A stretch of DNA of 64,000 nt from Thiosocius sp942490985 (GTDB lineage Bacteria; Pseudomonadota; Gammaproteobacteria; Chromatiales; Chromatiaceae), in the NCBI GenBank assembly GCA_942490985.1, contig CALNYW010000003.1, positions 874,437-938,436 on the forward strand, read 5' to 3'. Both the position numbers and the translations under genes were made by a program. Of the stretch, positions 54,947-64,000 are shown piece by piece. The notes below the pieces were generated by a model. It made no database searches. It worked only from the letters and a program-made list of their open reading frames with translations, and was not told where the DNA came from. Positions within the stretch are counted from its first letter, which is position 1; every line of letters begins with the position of its first letter.

Positions 54947-55942
54947 ATGACACACATACCGGCTCTGCATGATGTGTATCGAGCCCATGCCCGAATCAAA
55001 CCGATGATTCTTCAAACACCGCTGTTGGCATCTACCGAGTTGGCGGAAAAAACAGGTGCGCGGTCGGTGTACTTAAAGCTGGAATGTTTGCAAAATACCG
55101 GGGCCTTCAAGGTCAGGGGCGCAGCAAATAAGATGCTCAGTCTCACCGATGAGGAGAAGAAAAGAGGCGTGATTACCTTTTCCACGGGCAATCACGGAAA
55201 AGCCGTGGCCTATGTGGCCGGAAAAATGGGTATCCAGGCGACGATATGCCTTTCTGAGCACGTCGCTCCCTACCGGGCGGAGGCGATCAGGAAACTGGGG
55301 GCGAAGGTATCCGTGAAAGGTCACTCCCAGGATGAAGCGGAAAAAAACTATCAGGACCTGACTGTCTCCGGTGGACTTGTCCCGGTGGTTCCGTTTGACG
55401 ACCCGATGATTATCGCCGGCCAGGGAACAATCGCCCTCGAAATTCTATCTGAATTACCAGATGCGGATCTGTTGATCGTTCCGATTTCAGGGGGCGGTTT
55501 ACTGTCGGGAATCGCCATGACTGCCAAATCCATCAATCCGGGCATTCATATTGTGGGGATTTCCATCGAACAGTCTCCGGCCATGCTGAAAAGCCTGAAA
55601 GCCGGCAAACCCGTTCAGGTGGAGGAAAAAGACTCCATAGCCGATTCGCTTTTGGGCGGTATCGGTTCCGACAATCGGTACACATTCTCATTGGTGGAGA
55701 AATTCACGGACGAACACCTGTTGGTCACTGAAAAGGAAATAAAAGATGGTATGTTTTATATTTTTGATAAGCATCACTTGATCATAGAAGGTGCCGCTGC
55801 TGTTGGCGTGGGAGCACTTTTAAGCCAAAAGATCCATGTGAAAGGTAAGAAGGTTGTTACATTGCTTTCAGGAAGCAGCATCAATTCCAATGAATATATT
55901 CGCATTATACAGGACAAACTCACCAACGAGGGCAAGCAGTGA
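54947..55942 (+). CDS. PLP-dependent threonine/serine dehydratase, EutB-like
   Basis: A 331-residue fold-type II PLP enzyme. The PLP lysine is in NTGAFKVRGAANKM, phosphate loop SGGGLLSGIA, and ITFSTGNHGKAVAYVAG precedes it. The stretch SIADSLLGGIGSDNRYTFSLV is like EutB, the hydroxyectoine-utilisation dehydratase, as well as some threonine dehydratases. No C-terminal regulatory (ACT-like) domain is present. Together with the M24 hydrolase and the TRAP/Usp genes it favours degradation of hydroxyectoine or a related hydroxy amino acid. Confidence 0.82.
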   Translation: MTHIPALHDVYRAHARIKPMILQTPLLASTELAEKTGARSVYLKLECLQNTGAFKVRGAANKMLSLTDEEKKRGVITFSTGNHGKAVAYVAGKMGIQATICLSEHVAPYRAEAIRKLGAKVSVKGHSQDEAEKNYQDLTVSGGLVPVVPFDDPMIIAGQGTIALEILSELPDADLLIVPISGGGLLSGIAMTAKSINPGIHIVGISIEQSPAMLKSLKAGKPVQVEEKDSIADSLLGGIGSDNRYTFSLVEKFTDEHLLVTEKEIKDGMFYIFDKHHLIIEGAAAVGVGALLSQKIHVKGKKVVTLLSGSSINSNEYIRIIQDKLTNEGKQ

Positions 55943-55977
55943 CTTATATCCTTACAAGCTGTTGAAGGAGGTTTTTC

Positions 55978-56935
55978 ATGAAACGAAGAACAGAGCTCAT
56001 GTTGGTACTAATCGTATTTGCTCTACTCTTTGGATTCACCGGAGGAGCCGTGGCGGCTCAAAATTTGTGGCAAGTGGCCCTGGAAGAGATCGAAGGTAGC
56101 ATGCAGCATGAGTATGCCAAGAAGTTTGTCGAAATCATGGAGGATAAATCCAAAGGAGAAATTCGCTGCAACATTCATTATTATGGAGAGCTTGGCACTT
56201 CCGGTGAAATCACGAAGCTTCTGCAAAAAGGAGATCTCCAGTTCGCCTTCCAATCTCCCGGTCACCTGGGGTCCTATATTCCAGAGGTTCAAGTCTTTTC
56301 CATACACTACTTGTTTCCAACAGATTTCAACCTTCTCGAAAAAATTTTGCGCAAAGGGCCAAACACATATAACGTACTTGGAAAATACTATCGAAAAAAT
56401 AAGCTGGAACTCCTCTCTATTATCGAGGAGGGCTGGCAGATATGGACGGCCAATAAACCTTTGCGGAAACCTGCCGATTTCGATGGAATCACTTTTCGGG
56501 TCATGTCCTCTCCGTTTCTCATCACCGCTTATCGCCTTTACGGTGCCTACGTTATGACCGTACCATACGGGCAGATCTACAGCGACCTTGAACTGGGTAG
56601 GATAGATGCGGAAACACAGCCCTTTTTCGCCATCCAGGAGATGAAATTTTACGAAGTCCAGGACTTTATGATCAAGGCCAATCAATTGCCGTTTATCGGG
56701 ACCTTTGCCGCCAACCACGATTTCATAAAAGGACTGCCACAGAATATTCGAACAATGATAGACAATGCCATCGAAGGAGGCCAATGAATATATTTTTGAT
56801 TTTGAACCCAAATTGAACGAACAGCGCAAGCAAATGATCATGGAGGCCAAGCCGTCCATGCAGTATATTGAATTGACGGATGAAGAGATTGCCGTCTTTA
56901 GAGAAAAAGCGAAACCACTTAGACAAAAGTATCTA
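55978..56935 (+). CDS. Second TRAP binding protein DctP (3' end cut, one frameshift)
   Basis: About 320 codons remain. GGAGG precedes the ATG at 55978; signal peptide RRTELMLVLIVFALLFGFTGGAVAA. TRAP core GTSGEITKLLQKGDLQFAF, IIEEGWQIWTANKPLRKPAD and RVMSSPFLITAYRLYGAYV. It is a paralogue of the first DctP. A base is lost near 56,784 and the frame continues to FREKAKPLRQKY, where the sequence changes to another gene at about 56,935, so the last 15-20 residues are missing. Having two binding proteins with one permease suggests that the transporter takes more than one substrate. Confidence 0.85.
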
Positions 56936-56945
56936 ACAGTTTTGC
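56925..56945. other. Probable chimeric junction 2
   Basis: The dctP paralogue loses its C-terminus here, and from the right a GH30 enzyme on the minus strand loses everything beyond its first 100 residues. Both genes end at the same bases. Base composition drops to clearly A+T-richer on the right, and indels become frequent. Confidence 0.65.
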
Positions 56946-57233
56946 AAATACTTCTGCCGATGCATCAGTGATGGCTGCAATACCCCAAAATGTCTGGAAG
57001 GTTTTGTTGGGGTTCACAAAGACATAGACATCATCTTCCCGGGGTTGGTCGGCCTGTTCAAATGAAACCTCTGATTGAGGCGTCAAGCGCATCGTTGTGT
57101 TTTCAGCAGTCATAAAAACCTGGGCGGACTGTCCCAATAAATCATAGGGGTTTTCTGAAGCTGGTTTGTCCTCGATTGGGCTGCAACTGAATACTAGGAT
57201 CAGGGCTGCTAAAGGGGTAAGAAGGGGTCTCAT
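56935..57233 (-). CDS. N-terminal fragment of a GH30 (glucosylceramidase-type) lipoprotein
   Basis: About 100 residues from the ATG at 57233, with GAGGAGC upstream. Signal with lipobox-like VFSC (LAALILVFSCSPIED). The rest, VYVFVNPNKTFQTFWGI and AITDASAEVFAKL, matches the start of the TIM barrel of GH30 glycosidases (usual form ...TFQ-F-GIGGAITDASA). The catalytic residues lie in the missing part. It is truncated at the junction near 56,935. Confidence 0.7.
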
Positions 57234-57479
57234 GGGGTGCTCCTCAGGCTTTGTGACGTTGCTCATGTCTGGTTCTTTGTAGTTAATAAACCGACGGATA
57301 ATATCAAGATTGAAATGCAGGACACAGGTGTTTTTGGTACACTGCAAAATATTGAGGCGAGGCCGCTTTGATGTTGGTCTCTGTACCTGGCATAAACGTT
57401 CAAAATGTTTGAAGCCAGAACTGTTTTTCCTCGAGGCCATCCAGTCACTTTTAATTGGGATAGAGGCGCTCCAGGTCGC

Positions 57480-58001
57480 TCAGGGTTTGACAGGGACAGT
57501 CGCCACAGGAAGCGAATCTAGCTTTTTGAATAGCTTTTCAGCGATCTGATCAGAGCGATCGATTCGAGCACTGTTGATCCATCCACTTTGAATCCGGTAG
57601 ATAAATCGCCACCGCCAGAAGTTGTGACAACCATGATTTTATTTGAGGATCCACAGCGATTCAGAAATGAGGCGACATGCTTATTGGCCTTGTTGGCGAT
57701 GCAGCTGTTCGCCAATCGATACCCGTCAATCTTCAATATGGATTGCATCAAGTTGAGACACATCCGAGACATGGATATAGGTCGTATCATCCTGGAGGTG
57801 ATCAAGCAGATGTTCAAGTACAGCGTCTTTGAAGTCACTCCCCTGGGTGGCGATCAGGGTACGTGCTGATTGAGGGGCTCAATAGTTCTCTCCTGTGCTG
57901 ACCTGGGATAAAATTGATAAAGATACCAGGCACCAGCGCTGAGCAGCAGCAGGAGCATTGAGAATAGGGTTAGCAAAATCCAGTTTGATTAGTTTCTTCA
58001 T
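57480..58001 (-). CDS. Membrane-anchored protein of unknown function (frameshifted)
   Basis: About 170 residues after three or four corrections. ATG at 58001, one N-terminal helix (LLTLFSMLLLLLSAGAWYLYQF), then DFKDAVLEHLLDHLQDDTTYIHVSDVSQLDAI, YRLANSCIANKANKHVASFLNR, KIMVVTTSGGGDLSTGFKVDG and IAEKLFKKLDSLPVATVPVKP ending at a TGA at 57480. The alternation of strand and helix suggests a flavodoxin-like alpha/beta domain; that is inference. No named function. It is divergent from the sensor kinase. Confidence 0.5.
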
Positions 58002-58245
58002 TTGAAACCTCTTTTCGATCCAATCGCCAGACAGCCAGGCTTTAAGTTGCCGATGCTGGCCAATATGACCCCCAAAAATCATACCAATGTGCAGGTGATA
58101 TCCCCGATGAAGAAATATTGGTCTCCAGCATGAAGTCTATTCCTGAATCAGCGATTTTATGCGCCTGAACTGGTGCAATAAGTTGTTGACATCCAGTCAA
58201 GCCAAAGCTCAAGTTGGGCTATAAACCTATGAGCCGAATGAATCC

Positions 58246-60126
58246 ATGCATGCTGAAGGCTCAAAAAACATGAGTTTTTATAAGCAGCTTTTTGAGTTGA
58301 GTGCCGATGCACATCTCATTATCGAGAACAATCGTTTTGTCGATTGCAATACAGCCACAGTCCAAATGTTGGGGTATGATCGAAAGAAAAGACGTCCTAG
58401 ATACTCATCCCTCAGAGTTGTCACCTGAATTTCAATCAGATGGTCGTAGGTCTGATGAAAAAGCCGACGAAATGATGGCCCTTGCCAGGCAAAATGGGAG
58501 CCATCGATTTGTGTCAGGAGCATCGTCGTGCCAATGGCGATGTCTTCCCAGTTGAGGTTTTGCTACTTTGCTTGTTTCAAGAAGGGGACACGAACAGATC
58601 CACACAGTATGGCGGGACATCACCGAACGACAAAAAGAGAAACCGACCTGGCGAGCAGCGAAGCTCGATTCCGATCCTATGTAGAAAATGCCCCCCTGGG
58701 TATCATTATCAGTAATCGTGCGGGGCAAATCCTTGAAGTAAACTCTGCAGCAGTTGGAATGTCTGGGCTCAGCGGTGAGGATCTTAGAACACATCATATC
58801 TCCAGAACTCGTATCTCCTCAAAACATGATTCAGATCCACGATCATAAAGGTCTCGCATGAAGGCAAGGCGTCGGACGACCTGGTATACTGGCACCCCAG
58901 TGGTAATCAACATATTTGGCATGCAAACAGTGTCAATTTAGATGACGACCTATTTATCAACTTTACCACAGATATCACCGAACGTCAACGTCTCGTTAAG
59001 TTGCAGCGTAACCTAAAGGACTGTGCCAATGACCTGCTCACCACTTTAAGCAAGGAAAAAATGGCCAAAGCAGCCTCCAAACATCTCAGAACCTACTTTA
59101 ACAGTGATACCCTCGGTATATGGTATGGTGATGACAAGGCACGAAAGGATTACAGCCTATATCTTGAGGATACCCCTCTTAATGGAGAAGAGCCCCAGGA
59201 ATATCCACCTGAGATTCACGACTATACCCCTGGTTTTGACTCCAGCATCCTGAAAGAACCCACGCTCATTTTGATCAACCGGACTCAGGAAGAGCTGGAT
59301 GCCGCCAGAGATGTATCCACCGTATCAGCCCAGGAGCGGGTGAGTGCTTCCATCATCTTTGCCCCGCTCATGTAGGGCTCAGACGAATCGGGGTTATTTC
59401 CGTCCATAGCTACTCTCTGAATTATTTCAAGGAGAAGGACCTGGTTGACCTGACCATGTTCTCCACATTGATCGGAATGGCGGCACTTGAACGTGCCTTT
59501 GTTTATCAACAGTTGCATGAAACCTTGGATGAGAAAAGAGGTTTTGCTCCAGGAATTGCAGCATCACTTTTACGCGGCAACTATGAACGTGATTATCTCT
59601 CTGCTGAACATGCAGGCCGGCGAACAAAAGAATGAGCAGCTGAAGAAAGAATTTAAAATTATTGAAAACCGCATTTATGCCATGTCCACAGCTTACAATA
59701 AACTCCGGGATGGTCCCTCGCTCCATTACATAGACCTGAGGGCATATCTCATTGCACTGGCTGGCAGTCTTTATCACTCATCGGTTTGCCTGCTGGCGGT
59801 GAAGCTTCATCTTGACTGCGAAGATGTCTCTGTGCATCTGGAACAGGCAGTCCCGTTGGGTTGATCTTCAATGAGATCATGAGCAATGCGGTGACCCACG
59901 CCTTCCCGGCGAGCGGACAGGCTCAATATGGATCAACCTGAAAGGATCGGTGATCAAAGTGCAGTTGACCATCAAGGATGATGGTATTAGGATGTCCGAG
60001 GATGAAACTGAGAAAGCTCAAAAATCAATGGGCTTCCGGATCATTGAGATGTTGTCCCGGGACCAATTGGGAGGCTCGCGCAAAATTACCAGCAAAAATG
60101 GGGTTGTACATGTTCTTGAATTCTAG
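58246..60126 (+). CDS. PAS-PAS-GAF sensor histidine kinase of the HisKA_2 type (frameshifted)
   Basis: About 625 residues, needing about six corrections. Two PAS domains (FYKQLFELSADAHLIIENNRFVDCNTATVQMLGYD, then FRSYVENAPLGIIISNRAGQILEVNSAA) and a PAC-like TDITERQRLVKLQRNL. GAF-like region (ALSKEKMAKAASKHLRTYF to RIGVISVHSYSLNYFKEKDLVDL). HisKA_2: LLQELQHHFYAATMNVIISLLNMQAG, with the phosphate-accepting His in ELQHH. ATPase domain LIFNEIMSNAVTHAFP, then DDGIRMSE and GFRIIEMLS to a TAG at 60124. Start ATG at 58246 or 58270. A cytoplasmic sensor; no response regulator is next to it. Confidence 0.82.
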
Positions 60127-60163
60127 AGTCAGCAGGTACACACAGAATTCCAAGGAGTAGTGA

Positions 60164-60721
60164 ATGGGCTATTACGATGAAATCAGAATGTTGAAGAATA
60201 TATCCGCCTGGCTGAAGGCTATGATGGCGCGTTTCTCATCCGGCTGCTTTTCTACTTGGCAGATGGATCGAGCATCTTGGAGCTTGGAATGGGGCCTGGA
60301 AAAGATCAGAAATTACTCCAACAATATTACAAACCCACGGGGGTCTGACAGTTCTCAAATTTTTGTGGAGCGTTATGTAAAGACCATCCTGGTGCAGATG
60401 TCCTCGTTTTGGATGCCATCAGTATTGAGACTGAGAGACGCTTCGATGCGATTTACTCCAATAAAGTATTGCAGCTTCCTGACGATTGCAGATGTCCCAA
60501 TCGTTGGCATCACAACACCGGAGGCTCTCCAGGATAGGGGTGTCGTCATGCATTCACTCTGGTATGGTGAAGATATGGAAGAATATGGTGAAATGCTCGC
60601 CCAGCACACCATCGACTCGTTTGTCAAACTGATTCAGGGAAAATTCGATCTGCTTGAGGCTGAACAATATGCTGAGATGGAGAAAAACGATTCACTCTAC
60701 GTTTTACTGAAGAAAAAGTAA
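60164..60721 (+). CDS. Class I SAM-dependent methyltransferase (frameshifted)
   Basis: About 186 residues. Starts MGYYDE, then in another frame VEEYIRLAEGYDGAFLI, SSILELGMGPGKDQKLLQQYYKPTGSD with the SAM loop (GMGPG), and ADVLVLDAISIETERRFDAIYSNKVLQ. The end MEEYGEMLAQHTIDSFVKLIQ, FDLLEAEQYAEMEKNDSLYVLLKKK is back in the first frame. Good overall fit to the methyltransferase_25/11 type. It follows the sensor kinase by 37 bases on the same strand and may be its neighbour in function. Confidence 0.7.
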   Translation: MGYYDEIRMLKNISAWLKAMMARFSSGCFSTWQMDRASWSLEWGLEKIRNYSNNITNPRGSDSSQIFVERYVKTILVQMSSFWMPSVLRLRDASMRFTPIKYCSFLTIADVPIVGITTPEALQDRGVVMHSLWYGEDMEEYGEMLAQHTIDSFVKLIQGKFDLLEAEQYAEMEKNDSLYVLLKKK

Positions 60722-60774
60722 GCGAGCAGCCCATCTATTCTGATCTACTGATCAATCTTCAAGAAGGTTTTATC

Positions 60775-60925
60775 CGCCTACGCAAGCCTACGGTGTAGGG
60801 TTGCGTACAGACCTGCCTGCGCCTGTCCGCCGTACTTCGTACTTGAGGAAGGCGGGGGAAGCCGAAGTTTCGCTTCGGCATAGGCAGGAAACCCCGCGCA
60901 TGCGCGGGGATGAATGAAAAATATT
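60775..60925. repeat. Nested palindromic (REP-like) repeat cluster
   Basis: Three inverted repeats in about 130 bases: an 18-base perfect palindrome CCCCGCGCATGCGCGGGG at 60892-60909; a stem GCCGAAG/CTTCGGC (60861-60867 and 60873-60879); and CCGCC...GGCGG enclosing GTAC-TTC-GTAC near 60,829-60,857. An outer pair CCTGCC/GGCAGG encloses the last two. No frame fits. This mosaic of G+C-rich palindromes in an A+T-richer intergenic gap is like mobile REP or integron-type intergenic repeats. It fills most of the 281-base gap between the methyltransferase and mscS. Confidence 0.7.
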
Positions 60926-61001
60926 TGCTTCGGCGGATGTCGCAGATAACGCCGGGCGGATAACCTCGGCGAACCTAGCAATGGCCGAAGGGGAAGACGG
61001 G

Positions 61002-61966
61002 TTATGGAGCTGGGACCACAGGTTTACCCGTGGTGTGCTCCATTTGGGCGGCAATCCCGTGCTGTTTCAAACTATGTAACACGAGTTCTGTCATTTCGCT
61101 GGCAAAAGCAAATTCATAGCGGATATCCAGCACGTAGGCCTTGAGTCTGATTTTGAGCAGTGAGACCCCCTGGTGAATCTCGTTTTTCATCACGACTTGG
61201 ATGGGTTGTTCAAGTACACGTACTGTGAAACTGCGGCCGCCTCATGGGCAAGCTTACGAACAGGAGGATCCACATCAGCGGGCGGGTAGTTCTGAAACAA
61301 CCTGGCAGTAGTGCTCGCCTGAGTTGGAATTTGAGACAGGAATTGTTCACGATCTCACTGTTGGGTATGGAGACCAGACTATCATCAGAGGATACGATCG
61401 AACTGTTCTCAATCCGATCCCAACCACCTCACCATAATGGTCGCCAATGAGAATTTTATCACCCACCTGGAAAGGGCGATCAAAGAGAATCATGATCCCG
61501 CCAAAAATGTTTTTAAGGATATCCTGAGAAGCAAACCCTACGGCAATACCAGCGGATGCGGTGATGGCCACAATGGTAGCGAATGGGAGGGGCGAGTAGA
61601 TCTACGATAATGATGTAAAGAATAACACTCCACCCCACGATGCGTAGAATGGGCACCAATCCCTTGATAGTTAATCTGAATTTTATGTACCGTTCGCCCA
61701 GTTTCTCCGAGGAAGCGACTGAGGTAGCGGATAAAGGTAAAGCTTAAAACAGCAACGATGATGGCCCAGACCACACGATTTCTAGTGAGGGACCACTCTG
61801 GCTGATCCCCCTTGGGGTATCACCGGTCAGTGGGGCATAAATGGAGGGCGTCGCTACTTCGCTAGTATCATTTTTGGGTACAATTATGCTATTCGACTGG
61901 GCCAGGATTCCACTCACCATGATAGAGGAAAGTGCTGAGACAAAGGGTTATGAGTGTTCTGCGCAT
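61002..61966 (-). CDS. mscS: Small-conductance mechanosensitive channel, MscS family (frameshifted)
   Basis: About 320 residues. Probable start ATG at 61966 with a signal-like end, then helices (VWAIIVAVLSFTFIRYLSRFLGETG, ILYIIIV). The pore helix and beta domain read AITASAGIAVGFASQDILKNIFGGIMILFDRPFQVGDKI and GEVVGIGLRTV, which is the MscS signature. The C-terminal domain (EIHQGVSLLKIRLKAYVLDIRY) ends at a TAA at 61002. Several indels, near 61,780, 61,590 and 61,400. The channel opens under membrane tension to release solutes. Confidence 0.85.
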
Positions 61967-61992
61967 AGTCCAGAGCCACCTAATGGATGATG

Positions 61993-64000
61993 TTATGCGG
62001 TTGAGGTTTTAACAACAGGTCGATGGAGCAAATGGTGAATTTGATATCCTGCTGCGCTGAATGAGGATGCCATTTTTTCCAGTCGTGATAATTGCAGTTT
62101 GCTGCTCTGCAAGCCCTGGTGAAAAATCATGGCATGGTGCTCTGTCAGAGTCTCATGCTGAAGAAAGGCAGCAAATGTGAAGAGATCCGCTTTGTCCATG
62201 TGATCCAGAAAGGTTAGGATTAATTCGATAAAAGGTGAGATGATAAAACGGTCCTCTTTGATCTCTTTGATCGCTTTTAACCAGAAGAGAATGGCCACGG
62301 TGAGATTCCCTGCCGCAAGCTTGTTGAGCTGCTCAAAGAAATTCTCTTTGAGGGCTTCCTGTACTTCACTCTCCGATAGGCTGCGTTTAAAACACGCCGA
62401 GTCCTATCTGATGTGGGTGGAACCTCAAAATGGAGTTGGTATCCGCTCACCCTGTGACGTTTCATGATGACTTGCTCAACGGTCTCCTGATCCAGTTCCT
62501 GCAGCTTGAGTACCTCCTGAAAGAACCCTCGAATGTTTATGATTCGTTCAAAATAGGACCAGGCATATCGCCCACAGGAGATGACCCAGAACACATTCTC
62601 CCCCGTTTCATTCATAAAGAAAGAAAGCGCTTGATGGCTTCAAGCCACCGGGGACTCGAGAAACATGTTCTGAATATTCTCAATCACCACAATAACCTGT
62701 GTTGGTTTGCTGTTGAGGCTTTCCTTAGATCGTTGATTGTGACAGCATTACTCACGTTGAATCCTGTCTGAAGAAACTGAAAAAGCTCCTCTTCCAGGTG
62801 GATGGAATGATCGAGATCCATGCGGTATTTCTGGTGATGGGTAAAAACTCGAAGGTCAGCCATATTCAACAGGCTGGTGCGACCGCTGCCAGACTCGCCG
62901 ATGATGGCATTTGAAATGGAACGCCCCGCTTTAAAATGATGCAAAATTATCCTGAATGATCTTTAGCTCACGCTCTCGCCCGATAAAAAGCGTTGTAGTG
63001 GGCTCAAAGCGGAAGAGACGTTGATACACAAAGGGCAGTGCATCGATTTGTTTTCTGGTTTCTGAAAAAGAAACAAGTGGGTGTCTATCCAGATCCGGGT
63101 GGAAGTGGTCAGACCGGTAATCTTTCCTGAAACGTCGATAATTCTCAAGCAAAGTGTTGTAGAACTGTTGTGAACCCTTGACCAGCTTTGGCCAGATTGA
63201 TTTGAGCCAGAGGACAAACTGTTGACGTGCTGAAATCACCTTATCCTTGAGTTTGGCTCGGGTGATCCGGATCTGCAACTCAACCACTTTTTCGTTGTTT
63301 GTCAGCTCAAGCAGCTGAAGGCCCGTGGTTTGGGAGATTCTGGTGAGGTTATCTCGACAGGCAATGTGTATGTGCTGGCTTTCTTCAATGAGGTTGGCGA
63401 GCTGGTTTCGAGCTCTTTCAAGTCCTTCTGTCACCACTGTAAAAGCCCCACCCTGGTCAACAGCCAAATCTTCATTGGAAAGCAGCTCAAGGGCCGCCCC
63501 CAGGTTGAATTCTATGATTTGGTCGATTTCGGTGACATCCCGGCTGAGCTTATCGCTTTGGCTGTACACCTGCGATAAAACTTGAAAAATCCTTCTCAAG
63601 TTTCGTGTAAATTTCACCATACACCAGTGCCTTGAGCTCAATGGCCATGAATCGGTTTTGTGGGCGTCCTTTTACCAGTCTCTGACTGCGGAAAATGGTA
63701 TGGCTCTCAGGGAGTTGATCCATGAGATATTTGACCTGCATCTTCAAATTGTTGATGCGGTCAGCCAGGCGAGCTTGCAGGATGCTCTCCAGAATGCGAG
63801 GGAAGATCCCGACGCAGATCTCGAAGCAGGGATCGATTTTCACTCCAGAATACCTCTGCGAAGACTGGCCTCCGAGGCACTCTCAGACTCTTTAAAACGA
63901 TCCAAAGCCTGACTAATAATTTTGTGCGGGGCAGCAAAGGCAGGCAGGATCTGCTCTATTAATAATCTCCGGTTTAATCCGACTGAGACCATCCGGCAAG
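61993..64000 (-). CDS. Large ATPase of the AAA/STAND type (partial, frameshifted; reaches the window end)
   Basis: At least 650 residues; the start is beyond 64,000. N-terminal helical region (PRILESILQARLADRINNLKM; then RRIFQVLSQVYSQSDKLSRDV, ERARNQLANLIEESQHIHIAC). A second part YQRLFRFEPTTTLFIGRERELKIIQDNF precedes the P-loop IIGESGSGRTSLLNMADL. The following strand VIVVIENIQNMFL fits a Walker B with Glu after it. A last helical region (KEDRFIISPFIELILTFLDHMDKADLF) ends at the TAA at 61993. The P-loop has Arg where Lys is usual. I do not recognise the exact family; the fold is NTPase with flanking helices. Confidence 0.65.

Noticed and set aside
47957..56935. Genomic island or composite transposon carrying the TRAP operon
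   Set aside because: No integrase, transposase, tRNA or flanking repeats, and genes on both sides are cut, which points to assembly joins.

Overview
The window reads as three pieces of DNA from different genomes joined end to end; no single chromosome explains it. Positions 1 to about 47,960 are very G+C-rich. Their gene content (CcoS-type cbb3 oxidase assembly, E. coli-type class II aldolase, AceK, a TonB-dependent receptor) points to a Gammaproteobacterium. Positions about 47,960 to 56,930 have intermediate G+C and carry a TRAP-transporter catabolic operon of the kind common in Desulfobacterota and other marine Proteobacteria. Positions about 56,930 to 64,000 are distinctly A+T-richer and hold a third gene set. 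At each join the genes on both sides are cut at the same point (CusA/aminotransferase at 47.96 kb, DctP/GH30 at 56.93 kb). No integrase, insertion sequence or tRNA lies there, so chimeric assembly is the simplest reading. Coding frames are intact in some stretches (1-9.6 kb, 27.1-28.5 kb, 43.5-46 kb, 48.1-56.7 kb). In others (about 18-27 kb, 31-32 kb, 36-43 kb, 57-64 kb) they break every few hundred bases by single-base indels. I treat most of these breaks as sequence error, not gene death.

Layout of the left piece. 0-3 kb: the end of a cbb3 copper ATPase, ccoS, a DUF4426 lipoprotein, an SRPBCC-CBS fusion and a TauE/SafE-type membrane protein. 3-9 kb: class II aldolase, a secreted protein, proline iminopeptidase, cardiolipin synthase and an LplT-acyltransferase fusion, the last two being phospholipid functions. 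9-17 kb: a giant AAA/WD40/P-domain protein, a small kinase with an in-frame amber codon, small conserved proteins, a thioesterase and a TonB receptor. 17.9-22.7 kb: a Gld-like ABC exporter operon with a DUF4340 protein. 22.9-25.9 kb: isocitrate dehydrogenase followed by its kinase/phosphatase AceK. 26-35 kb: DUF1461 membrane protein, M17 aminopeptidase, CbiM-like protein, an OmpA-family protein with a textbook terminator, GlgX (its 5' end lost in a poly-G artefact), an MBL hydrolase, a TylF-like methyltransferase and a DUF1232 protein.

The most interesting locus is 35.2-47.55 kb, all on the minus strand. In transcription order it encodes an S/Q- and G/Q-rich lipoprotein, a second lipoprotein, a membrane Ser/Thr kinase with TPR-like and PEGA-like tails, a PEGA plus formylglycine-enzyme-like (SUMF1) protein, a small acidic protein, a MotA/TolQ/ExbB channel, a protein that looks like an Hsp70-like ATPase fused to an FHA domain, and two membrane-anchored VWA proteins sharing an N-terminal anchor motif. 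Several of these genes overlap start to stop. The set combines phospho-signalling, an ion-driven membrane motor and Mg-dependent VWA adhesion modules, and it matches no named system that I know.

The middle piece encodes uptake and breakdown of what is probably an ectoine-like or N-acyl amino acid compound: aminotransferase fragment, M24 (DoeA/EutD-like) hydrolase, Asp/Glu racemase-family enzyme, M20 amidohydrolase, TRAP transporter DctPQM, a TeaD-like universal stress protein, an EutB-like PLP dehydratase and a second DctP. The right piece carries a GH30 glycosidase lipoprotein fragment, a membrane-anchored protein of unknown function, a PAS-GAF-HisKA_2 sensor kinase, a methyltransferase, a palindromic repeat cluster, MscS, and a large ATPase that runs off the window. 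I saw no rRNA, tRNA, CRISPR array, phage or insertion sequence.
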